A DNA stretch of 18,764 nucleotides from Porticoccaceae bacterium (lineage in GTDB: Bacteria > Pseudomonadota > Gammaproteobacteria > Pseudomonadales > Porticoccaceae): the NCBI GenBank assembly GCA_028822945.1, contig JAPKCN010000008.1:1-18764 (forward strand), given 5' to 3'. The stretch's first letter is position 1, and each line of letters starts with the position of its first letter. Below, in pieces: positions 9,826 through 17,221 of the stretch. The position numbers and the translations under genes are program-made. The notes beneath the pieces were generated by a model. That model did not search any database. It was not told the origin of the DNA and was given only the letters and a program-made list of their open reading frames with translations.

Positions 9826-10571
9826 GGGTCGCTGTTAGCCGCGCTGGTGACCGGCTGATGAAAACCCAAATTGCCCATCTCGATGCCGCGTCTAAAATCT
9901 ATCATGTGCTTTTCCATCCAGCGCTCGGCCTCTTTTGGCTGGTTGTTGCAAATGGCATCAAACACCTTTTGATGTGCTACCAAAATCCGTTGGCCGGGCG
10001 ACAGGGCGCGGATCACGGCTCCCCAAGCGGGATAAAAAAGATCGTTGAGAGGCGCTCGCGCTTGCAACAGGGCATAGTTGTGGGTCGCCGATGCCACTAG
10101 ATTGTGGAACTCAATCTCGGCTTCGAGTAACCGCTTGTGGTCGTCGAGAACGGTCGCAGTGAGCTGCAAGTTTGCTGCGAGTCGTTGCTTATCGTCCGCA
10201 GTCGCCGAGGCACAGGCTAGCTTTCCAGCCAGCGGTTCGAGCCCCATTGCCACCTGCCATAACTCCTCAAAGGTCACCCTATGCATAAGCATGGCAGAGC
10301 TCACTGAGCGGCCGATAGTCGCAGTTTGCGGCAGAGTTACCACTAGGCGCTTGCGATCTGTGCGGCCGATGATGCCGCTGTCTTCGAGTAGTCTGATGGC
10401 TTCGCGTAGAGTCGAGCGGGTGACCCCAAACTGGTCAGCTAGTTCGAGTTCGGTTGGCAACATATCTCCGGCCTGTAATTCACCAGATAGGATAACCTGT
10501 CGAATTTTTTCGCTGACTGCGCGATAGGCGGGCTGCCGAGCTAACTTGCTGAAATTGTGATTGGCGGGCAT
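9816..10571 (-). CDS. GntR-family transcriptional regulator, FCD (FadR-type) effector domain
   Basis: DNA-binding regulator of 251 residues. The winged helix covers about 14-80: AYRAVSEKIRQVILSGELQAG, LPTELELADQFGVTRSTLREA (the recognition helix region) and RLLEDSGIIGR. The all-helical FCD domain spans about 95-225 and keeps metal-ligand type residues: EFHNLVASATHN, AHQKVFDAI and MEKHM each supply a histidine. FCD regulators of this type usually sense carboxylic acids or acyl-CoA-related metabolites. The gene is divergent from icmF with a 209-base gap to the chosen icmF start. AGAGG lies six bases before ATG 10571, and a -10-like GATAAT lies at 10621-10616. The palindrome in front of icmF is the obvious candidate operator. 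The gene overlaps the convergent upstream gene by 10 bases. Confidence 0.92.
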   Translation of the reverse strand: MPANHNFSKLARQPAYRAVSEKIRQVILSGELQAGDMLPTELELADQFGVTRSTLREAIRLLEDSGIIGRTDRKRLVVTLPQTATIGRSVSSAMLMHRVTFEELWQVAMGLEPLAGKLACASATADDKQRLAANLQLTATVLDDHKRLLEAEIEFHNLVASATHNYALLQARAPLNDLFYPAWGAVIRALSPGQRILVAHQKVFDAICNNQPKEAERWMEKHMIDFRRGIEMGNLGFHQPVTSAANSDPQN

Positions 10572-10676
10572 GCAGGCCTCTAATACATCGGCGTTTCGAT
10601 ACGTTTGTTACGCCCATTATCGGATAGTTTTTTACAGCGAACCCACGTCGGATTCACGCAAAGTAACATACACCGA

Positions 10677-10709
10677 ATATTGACATATTGTAGGACAATG
10701 GGTCAATAT
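10677..10709. promoter_or_regulatory. 33-bp palindromic operator overlapping the icmF promoter
   Basis: The site is symmetrical around base 10693. The outer arms ATATTGAC (10677-10684) and GTCAATAT (10702-10709) are perfect inverted copies. So are the inner arms ATTGT (10687-10691) and ACAAT (10695-10699), which flank AGG. Only the base pairs at 10685-10686/10700-10701 break the symmetry, so 13 of 15 positions per arm match. The centre has the GT-N3-AC form expected for GntR-family operators. TTGACA at 10680-10685 within the left arm is a perfect -35 hexamer, so binding would block RNA polymerase. The -10 is unclear: CAATAT at 10704-10709 is the best near 18-base spacing. The regulator encoded next door is the likely ligand. 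Confidence 0.75.
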
Positions 10710-10717
10710 ACATGACC
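10701..10717. promoter_or_regulatory. Second inverted repeat overlapping the operator's right arm
   Basis: GGTCA (10701-10705) and TGACC (10713-10717) form an inverted repeat with a seven-base spacer. With the left arm of the large palindrome this makes three TGAC half-sites, at 10681, 10702 (inverted) and 10713. It could be a secondary binding site of the same regulator. Confidence 0.35.
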
Positions 10718-10780
10718 AGTTTATTTTTAACTCTCTTTATCTTCAGGCACTGGTGTCTGCGTACCAGCAAGGATCTAAGC

Positions 10781-13700
10781 ATGCCGTCACAGTCCCCCGC
10801 TCTAAAACAAAACTCTAACAGTGACGCTACGGTGTCTTCGACGCCGCTCAGGTTCGTTACCGCTGCATCGCTCTTCGATGGCCACGACGCCGCAATCAAC
10901 GTGATGCGTCGGATGATTCAGGGTAACGGCGCCGAGGTTGTTCACCTCGGTCACAATCGCAGCGTCGACGACGTGGTGCGCGCAGCGATTCAAGAGGACG
11001 CCGATGCGATCGCTATCAGCTCTTACCAGGGCGGGCACATGGAGTACTTTCGCTTCATGTTGCAGCGTTTAAAAGAAAACAACGCTAGCCATATTAAGAT
11101 TTTTGGCGGTGGCGGCGGCACAATTACACTTGACGAAATCGCCCAGTTGGAAGCCGAGGGTGTGGAGAAGATATACCACCCGACTCACGGTATGAAGATG
11201 GGTTTGGTGGGTATGATAGAAGATCTGGTGGCGCGCGCGCGCGAGCATCGGGTAGACGGATTTCAGCCGCCTGAAGTGAGTAAAGATAGCGACATCTCGG
11301 TGGCCCAGATGATTTCTATGATCGAGGAGGGCGGTCTCGATGATAGCGAATTGTCGCGCTTAAAAAAGACTTGGCACTTAAAAGCCGGCGAGACCCCTGT
11401 GTTGGGTATTACTGGCACCGGTGGCGCTGGAAAAAGTAGCAGTGTCGACGAAATACTTGGGCGCTTTTTGCAGCAGCGTCCAGATATGCGGATTGCAGTA
11501 CTAGCGGTCGATCCAACGCGACGACGCACAGGTGGAGCCCTTCTTGGAGATCGTATTCGCATGAATATATTGTCCTCAAACAATATTTACATGCGCTCTA
11601 TCGCCACCCGACGGCAGCATTTAGCAACCAGCGAAATGCTCGGCGATATCACCTTATTTCTTAAGTCACTAGCCTACGACTTAATATTGGTTGAAACCGC
11701 TGGTATCGGCCAGTCAGATTCGGAGATTGTCGATTTGGTCGATTTTTCTCTTTACATCATGACCAGTGATTATGGTGCGGCTAGCCAACTCGAAAAAATC
11801 GATATGATCGATTATGCGGATATGGTCATTCTCAATAAATACGACCGCCGCGGCGCCGAAGACGCCTTGCGCGATATTCGCAAGCAGTGGCAGCGTAACC
11901 ACAATGCCTTTGACGTTGCGGCTGAAGACGTGCCGGTCTACCCGACTATTGCCAGTCAGTTTAACGATCCCGGAGTCAATCATGCGTTTCGCAATCTGTG
12001 TCGCTTAATGGTTCAGCGCAACGGATTGGATAGCTCGGTTTGGCAGGCCGAATCGCCACTCTTATTAGACAATGCGGGGGTTGAAATCGAGCCAAAATCG
12101 GCGGCGCTGATTCCCGGCAGTCGAATTCGCTATCTCGCCGAGATCAGCGAGCAGGCACGGGCGATCAAAGCCAATAATGCGTTACAAGCCAAGGCTGCGT
12201 CCAAGGCCTATCAACAGTTCTGTGCGCTCGAAGTGATTGGCGACGCTGCGCTACCTGAGGCGCTGGAGGCCTTTCCGGTGGCTGCGCTCAACGATCCAGC
12301 GGAGGATGGCACTCTGCGCGCATTGCGTCAGGCATACCAACATACCCTGGCCGAACTAAATGGTGAATCAATCCGCTTGTTGCAGGAGTGGCCGCAGCGC
12401 AAAGCCGGTGTCGAAAGCGATCAATACAGCTATCAAGTGCGTGGCAAAGATATTACTGGCAGCAACCGGGTAAAATCGTTGAGTGGTCTTCAGATTCCGA
12501 AAATAGCGGCGCCACAGTATGCCGATTGGGGTGAGCAGTTGACCTTCCTCTTGGCAGAAAACTTACCCGGTGGGTACCCCTACACGGCCGGTGTTTTTCC
12601 CTATCGGCGAGCGGGCGAGGACCCAACTCGGATGTTTGCTGGCGAGGGCACGCCAGAGCGAACCAACCGGCGTTTCCACTACCTCTCTAAAGGGCAGCCT
12701 GCGACGCGCTTGTCGACCGCTTTCGACTCGGTCACACTGTACGGCTCGGATCCCGATGTGCGTCTCGATATTTGGGGGAAGATTGGTAATTCTGGGGTTA
12801 GTATTGCAACCCTCGACGATATGAAAAAACTCTTTTCTGGTTTTGATCTGTGTGCACCATCGACCTCGGTGTCGATGACCATCAATGGCCCGGCGCCGAT
12901 GATACTGGCATTTTTTATGAACGCTGCAATCGATCAGCAGATCGAGGTCTACCTAAAGGAAAACAATTTGTGGGAGGCTGCAAAAGTCAAAATCGACAGT
13001 TTCTACACCGAACACGTCAGACCGGCCTACGATGGCGAGGTGCCAGACACTCATAACGGTCTGGGGCTTGGCCTATTGGGTATCAGTGGTGATCAGTTAG
13101 TGGATGCTGAAATCTATGCCGAGATTCGCAAACGGACGTTGAGTTCGGTGCGTGGCACCGTTCAAGCGGATATCTTAAAAGAGGATCAGGCGCAAAATAC
13201 CTGTATCTTTTCGACTAATTTTGCTTTGCAGATGATGGGTGACATGCAGTCGTTCTTTATCGATAACAAAGTGCGCAACTATTATAGCGTTTCGGTCAGT
13301 GGCTATCACATTGCCGAGGCTGGAGCTAATCCGATTTCGCAGTTAGCGTTCACTCTTTCGAACGGTTTCACGCTGGTTGAATACTATTTGTCGCGCGGTA
13401 TGAAGGTCGATGACTTTGTGCCGAATTTCAGTTTTTTCTTCTCCAACGGTATGGATCCCGAATATACCGTTATGGGTCGGGTAGCGCGCAGAATCTGGGC
13501 GCGAGCGATGAAAGAGCGCTATGGCGCGGGCCCGCGAAGTCAGATGCTAAAATATCACATCCAGACCTCCGGCCGCAGCTTGCACGCCCAGGAAATGAGT
13601 TTCAACGATATTCGCACCACATTGCAGGCGCTGTACGCCATTTTTGACAATACCAACAGCTTACACACCAATGCTTACGATGAGGCTATAACCACGCCAA

Positions 13701-14254
13701 CCGAGGAGTCGGTGCGTCGGGCGGTAGCCATTCAGCTGATCATCAATCGCGAGTTTGGCCTGAATTTCTGTGAGAATCCTTGGCAGGGGTCATTTATTGT
13801 CGAACAATTAACCGATATGGTCGAGACTGCTGTCTATGAGGAGTTTGAGAAGATTTCTGAGCGCGGCGGTGTGCTCGGTGCTATGGATACTATGTATCAG
13901 CGCGGCAAGATTCAAGAGGAGAGCATGTACTACGAGCACAAAAAACACGATGGCAGTTTGCCGTTGATAGGTGTCAATACCTTTCTACCAGAGGCCGGTT
14001 CCGAGGAGGTCATCGAAGGTCGCGAGTTGGCGCGCTCTGGCGACGATGAGAAGCAGATGCAGGTAGATAATGTTGCCGATTGTCAACTGCGTAATCGCGA
14101 TCAACACGCTGCTGCGGTTGTGCAGTTACAGTCTGCAGCCCTCAACCGCGAAAATATCTTTACCGAACTTATGCAGGCTTCCAAATACTGCACGCTCGGA
14201 CAGATGAGTCAGGCTCTGTACAGTGTCGGCGGGCTATATCGTAGAAACATGTAG
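10781..14254 (+). CDS. icmF: Fused isobutyryl-CoA mutase IcmF (B12 domain, G-protein chaperone, mutase)
   Basis: Adenosylcobalamin enzyme that interconverts isobutyryl-CoA and n-butyryl-CoA, fused to its own GTPase chaperone. Domains run in IcmF order. The B12-binding domain is first, with DGHD at 33-36 and His35 as the expected lower cobalt ligand. The MeaB-like GTPase follows, with P-loop GTGGAGKSS at 212-220, DPTRRRTGGALLGDR and NKYD. After a linker, the mutase barrel starts near 570. Phe606 (GVFPYRR) and Gln805 (EDQAQNT) sit where methylmalonyl-CoA mutase has substrate-binding Tyr and Arg, which favours isobutyryl-CoA. The frame opens at ATG 10712, but that overlaps the operator. ATG 10781 has AAGGA at 10769-10773 and gives 1157 residues. 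The downstream SDR and acyl-CoA dehydrogenase genes are on the same strand. Confidence 0.95.
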   Translation: MPSQSPALKQNSNSDATVSSTPLRFVTAASLFDGHDAAINVMRRMIQGNGAEVVHLGHNRSVDDVVRAAIQEDADAIAISSYQGGHMEYFRFMLQRLKENNASHIKIFGGGGGTITLDEIAQLEAEGVEKIYHPTHGMKMGLVGMIEDLVARAREHRVDGFQPPEVSKDSDISVAQMISMIEEGGLDDSELSRLKKTWHLKAGETPVLGITGTGGAGKSSSVDEILGRFLQQRPDMRIAVLAVDPTRRRTGGALLGDRIRMNILSSNNIYMRSIATRRQHLATSEMLGDITLFLKSLAYDLILVETAGIGQSDSEIVDLVDFSLYIMTSDYGAASQLEKIDMIDYADMVILNKYDRRGAEDALRDIRKQWQRNHNAFDVAAEDVPVYPTIASQFNDPGVNHAFRNLCRLMVQRNGLDSSVWQAESPLLLDNAGVEIEPKSAALIPGSRIRYLAEISEQARAIKANNALQAKAASKAYQQFCALEVIGDAALPEALEAFPVAALNDPAEDGTLRALRQAYQHTLAELNGESIRLLQEWPQRKAGVESDQYSYQVRGKDITGSNRVKSLSGLQIPKIAAPQYADWGEQLTFLLAENLPGGYPYTAGVFPYRRAGEDPTRMFAGEGTPERTNRRFHYLSKGQPATRLSTAFDSVTLYGSDPDVRLDIWGKIGNSGVSIATLDDMKKLFSGFDLCAPSTSVSMTINGPAPMILAFFMNAAIDQQIEVYLKENNLWEAAKVKIDSFYTEHVRPAYDGEVPDTHNGLGLGLLGISGDQLVDAEIYAEIRKRTLSSVRGTVQADILKEDQAQNTCIFSTNFALQMMGDMQSFFIDNKVRNYYSVSVSGYHIAEAGANPISQLAFTLSNGFTLVEYYLSRGMKVDDFVPNFSFFFSNGMDPEYTVMGRVARRIWARAMKERYGAGPRSQMLKYHIQTSGRSLHAQEMSFNDIRTTLQALYAIFDNTNSLHTNAYDEAITTPTEESVRRAVAIQLIINREFGLNFCENPWQGSFIVEQLTDMVETAVYEEFEKISERGGVLGAMDTMYQRGKIQEESMYYEHKKHDGSLPLIGVNTFLPEAGSEEVIEGRELARSGDDEKQMQVDNVADCQLRNRDQHAAAVVQLQSAALNRENIFTELMQASKYCTLGQMSQALYSVGGLYRRNM

Positions 14255-14344
14255 CTGCGGATGACCGATTATAGTGTCGCGGCTTCGCATTTTGACGCTA
14301 TATGGCTACACTACGCGCAGATGTCGAGATTATTGGAGCGTGCC

Positions 14345-15061
14345 GTGCAAAAAGCAATTATTGTTGGAGCCAGTTCTGGCATAGGCTGGGAGCTTGCGAT
14401 TCAGCTGGCCGACGCTGGCTATCAACTAGGTTTGATGGCGAGACGCGAGGATCGCCTGCACGAGCTTGCCGAAAAACTTCCCGGAACCCATTGGGTACAA
14501 TACGCAGATGTTACTATGTGCGAGGATTCTCAACAGCATTTGCAGGACCTAATCGAGCGCATGAACGGCGTTGACATGGTGGTATTGAACTCCGGTGTAG
14601 GCATTCTAGAGGGTCGCCTCGAGTGGGACAATCAGCGCACTATGATAGATGTTAATGTGCGTGGATTTTGTGCCTTAGCGGTAGTTGCCATGCAACATTT
14701 CGAAAATGTTGGCACTGGCCATCTGGTGGGTATTTCATCGCTTGCGGCACATGTCTCAGGTGCCTCCATGCCCACTTATCATGCCTCTAAAGCATTTGTC
14801 ACGAGCTACTTAAACGGTCTTAGAGGGCGCGTTGAGCGCCGCAAAGCGCCAATTACCATAACCGTTGTTGAACCCGGTTTTGTGCGCACTCCGATGGTGC
14901 TCGGCTCGCCACCGTGGATGGCGTCAGTCGATCGCGCAGTGCAGCAGATGATGACGGCTATTGTGCGTAAGAAAGCGCATGTCTTTATTACGCGTCGCTG
15001 GCGGTTGGTCGCTTGGATGGCCTATCTGATGCCGACCACTTGGCTGGCAAAACGCTTTTAA
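14345..15061 (+). CDS. Short-chain dehydrogenase/reductase (SDR) family oxidoreductase
   Basis: Classical SDR of 238 residues using NAD(P)H, with unknown substrate. It has the cofactor motif GASSGIG (8-14), an NSGVG variant of the NNAG motif (82-86), Asn104 and the catalytic set Ser132, Tyr145 and Lys149 (YHASK). PGFVRTP follows at 177-183. Arg33-Arg34 after the second beta strand (LMARRED) suggests NADP(H) preference. The C-terminus ends in a hydrophobic basic segment (RRWRLVAWMAYLMPTTWLAKRF) that may touch the membrane. The frame is open to ATG 14261. I choose GTG 14345 because it begins exactly before the first beta strand and GGAG lies six bases upstream (14335-14338). The earlier ATGs at 14261 and 14321 lack such a site. 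It follows icmF by 90 bases, so read-through is plausible. Confidence 0.88.
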   Translation: MQKAIIVGASSGIGWELAIQLADAGYQLGLMARREDRLHELAEKLPGTHWVQYADVTMCEDSQQHLQDLIERMNGVDMVVLNSGVGILEGRLEWDNQRTMIDVNVRGFCALAVVAMQHFENVGTGHLVGISSLAAHVSGASMPTYHASKAFVTSYLNGLRGRVERRKAPITITVVEPGFVRTPMVLGSPPWMASVDRAVQQMMTAIVRKKAHVFITRRWRLVAWMAYLMPTTWLAKRF

Positions 15062-15324
15062 TTACCGTACTAGATACTTAATGGTAGTCATTAGAGCGTT
15101 TTTTTGAGCTCGAGCGTGTGCCGTAATGGGTCTGGTGGCGCGAGGAAAAGAGCCCTGAACGGGTTTGATGTTCAGCCGAGTATTCGATGCTGACAAACGT
15201 ATTTTATTTCGCTGTGCTCCGCGCGATGCGCGTTTGATCGTCCACATAGACGAGTACTTATTGGCGCTTAGCGGCCACAGGTTAGTCATCCAACTTACCC
15301 GCTCATTACTTTGGAGAGTGCTGC
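15062..15324. other. Gap between SDR and acyl-CoA dehydrogenase genes
   Basis: No supported gene. The small open frames on both strands have no recognisable protein features. A T-run lies at 15099-15105 but has no tight stem directly before it. AGCCC/GGGTT near 15151-15165 and GCGC-GAT-GCGC near 15221-15231 are short hairpins. The big palindrome found before icmF is not repeated here, so this gap gives no sign of direct control by the same regulator. Confidence 0.4.
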
Positions 15325-16467
15325 ATGATTCCAAGAACCTTGTACGATTCCGATCACCAAATATTCCGCGATTCGGTGCGAAAGTTGATTGAAAACGAGG
15401 CGCTGCCGCGGCATGCGGAGTGGGAGAAAGCTGGCTGTGTGAGCCGCGATATCTGGCTACAGGCGGGGTCGCAGGGATTTTTATGCCCGATGGTACCTGA
15501 GAAGTACGGTGGCGTCGGCGGCGACTTTCGGTTCAATGCGATTGTCGGTGAGGAAATTGGTCGCGCGGGTGCCTCTGGCTTAGGATGGACGCTACATTCA
15601 GATATTGCAGTGCCCTATGTGGTGCGCTACGGCTCCGAGGCACAAAAGAAAAAATATCTACCGAAGTGTATTTCAGGCGAACTGATCATGGCTATTGCGA
15701 TGACCGAACCGGGTACGGGGTCAGATTTACAAGCTATCACCACGACTGCGGTTAGGCACGGCGATGAGTATATTTTAAATGGTTCGAAGACCTTTATTAC
15801 CAACGGTATTATGAGTGATCTAGTGATTGTCGTGGCGAAAACCGACCCCGCTGCGGGCGGCAAGGGCATCAGCCTATTTTTAGTCGAGGCCGGCTTGGAC
15901 GGCTTCAGTAAAGGCCAGAATTTGGAAAAGTTGGGCATGAAAGCACAGGATACCGCCGAGCTTTTTTTCCAAGATGTGCGTGTTCCTGCCGAAAATTTAC
16001 TCGGAGAAGAGGGCCGTGGCTTTATCTATTTGATGCAGGATTTGCCGCAGGAGCGCTTATCGGTGGCGGTTAGTGGCATGGGCACATGCAAGGTACTGAT
16101 CGAGCAAACCGTGACTTACACGCAGCAGCGCAAGGCGTTTGGTAGCAATGTGGCAGCGTTTCAGAACACTCAGTTTAAACTCGCCGAGTTGGATACCGAG
16201 GTGACTTCGGCGGAGGTCTTTGTCGATCGCTGCACCGAGCTGTTAATCGCCGATCAACTTGATACCGTGACGGCTTCGAAGGCCAAATTACTGGTCACTG
16301 ACCTGCAGTGTCGGGTTGCCGATGAGTGCCTGCAATTGCATGGCGGCTGGGGCTATATGTGGGATTACCAAGTGTGTAGGGCATTTGCCGATTCGCGGGT
16401 GCAACGCATTTACGCCGGCAGTAATGAAATTATGAAGCTGATTATTGCCCGCGGTCTGTTTAAGTAG
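15325..16467 (+). CDS. Acyl-CoA dehydrogenase, LCAD-like
   Basis: FAD-dependent acyl-CoA dehydrogenase of 380 residues, the standard length, which introduces a trans-2 double bond into an acyl-CoA and passes electrons to ETF. Visible motifs are AMTEPGTGSDLQ (125-136), the FAD-binding region; NGSKTFITNG (152-161); QRKAFG (268-273); QLHGGWGY (337-344); and YAGSNEIMKLIIARG at the C-terminus. The glutamate found in YEG of medium-chain enzymes is replaced by alanine (YAG, 363-365). The active base is therefore probably Glu243 in LPQER (240-244), as in long-chain acyl-CoA dehydrogenases. ATG 15325 has GGAGAG at 15313-15318, six bases upstream. The chain length is not certain. Lying near icmF, it could act in branched-chain or fatty acyl-CoA oxidation. 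Confidence 0.94.
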   Translation: MIPRTLYDSDHQIFRDSVRKLIENEALPRHAEWEKAGCVSRDIWLQAGSQGFLCPMVPEKYGGVGGDFRFNAIVGEEIGRAGASGLGWTLHSDIAVPYVVRYGSEAQKKKYLPKCISGELIMAIAMTEPGTGSDLQAITTTAVRHGDEYILNGSKTFITNGIMSDLVIVVAKTDPAAGGKGISLFLVEAGLDGFSKGQNLEKLGMKAQDTAELFFQDVRVPAENLLGEEGRGFIYLMQDLPQERLSVAVSGMGTCKVLIEQTVTYTQQRKAFGSNVAAFQNTQFKLAELDTEVTSAEVFVDRCTELLIADQLDTVTASKAKLLVTDLQCRVADECLQLHGGWGYMWDYQVCRAFADSRVQRIYAGSNEIMKLIIARGLFK

Positions 16468-16489
16468 GGCATCCAGTCAAAACGCCGGT

Positions 16490-17221
16490 TTAGTCGCGGT
16501 AACTGGGGTCGATTTTATGGATTATGCGTTGTAGCGCGTTAAACTCAAGTTCGCCGGATGGCTTATCCAGGCTCTGAATCTTGTATACTTGCTCGGATTT
16601 ATCCAGTAAATCCTTGGGGATAGGCGTGATGTCTTTACCGCAGGCATCGGTGGTTATTTGAACTTCGCAAGCGCGCTGGAGCGCCCAGAGGTTCTGATAT
16701 GCCTCGGGGATGGAACGGCCACAACTCAGAAGGCCATGATTGCGTAAATTCAACAAATTTTTGTCGTTGAAATTGGCGATTAGACGCTGTTTTTCGTCGT
16801 TTAGAACGGTGATACCTTCGAATGCATGGTCGGCTATTTGCCCTCGCAGCAGTGCTGAATAAAAGTTTTCGTGGCGCAGCAAGCCGTCGACTTGGGAGGC
16901 AACTGCCATACCGGCATCGGTGTGGGCGATTCAGTGGACGTCACACCGGGCTCCGCGTACAGCTGTGTGGATAAGCATACCAGCCGGGTTTGCCGCATAC
17001 TGAGTTTCCTCGGCGATCTGCCCGTCGATGTCGACTTTGACCAGGTTGGATGCGCATACCTGGCTAAAGTGCAGGCCATAAGGGTTGATTAAAAAGTGCG
17101 CCTGTTCGCCGGGTAGTTTAACCGTGATATGGTTGTATATCGACTCGGTCCAGCCGAGGTAGTTAAATATGCGATAGCAGGCGGCGAGCTGCACCCGCAG
17201 ATTTTTTTCAGCTTCTAGCAT
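16490..17221 (-). pseudogene. Class II aldolase/adducin family gene, interrupted by in-frame TGA
   Basis: Full-length reading gives 243 residues of the class II aldolase/adducin family, interrupted at codon 97 by TGA (16933-16931). Both halves lie in the same frame, so this is a nonsense codon and not a frameshift. Family landmarks before it are LAACYRIFNYLGW, INPYGLHFSQV and NPAGMLIHTAV; after it come AFEGI, LRNHGLLSCGR and the terminal KIDPSYRD. Relatives read DVHC-x2-HTHT-x-AGMAV here. This gene reads DVH-stop-IAHTDAGMAV, which fits TGC changed to TGA plus loss of one CACACC unit, removing a metal-ligand histidine. ATG 17221 shares its A with the TAA stop of the preceding gene, so translation is coupled. 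A reinitiation ATG at 16909 would give only the C-terminal half. Selenocysteine recoding is possible but less likely. Confidence 0.75.

Noticed and set aside
10712..10780. Hydrophobic N-terminal extension of IcmF (MTSLFLTLFIFRHW...) resembling a signal peptide
   Set aside because: It overlaps the operator region, IcmF is cytoplasmic, and ATG 10781 has a good AAGGA site 7 bases upstream. The stretch is probably the untranslated leader.
14261..14344. Longer SDR start at ATG 14261 or 14321
   Set aside because: The added residues are not part of the SDR fold, and GTG 14345 has a well-placed GGAG just upstream.
15062..15392. Small open frames on both strands before the acyl-CoA dehydrogenase gene
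   Set aside because: No ribosome binding sites or protein-like features; one overlaps the start of the dehydrogenase gene in another frame.
16490..17221. Frameshift in the aldolase gene
   Set aside because: The two open segments are in the same frame (ATG positions 17221 and 16909 differ by 312 bases), so the break is an in-frame TGA.
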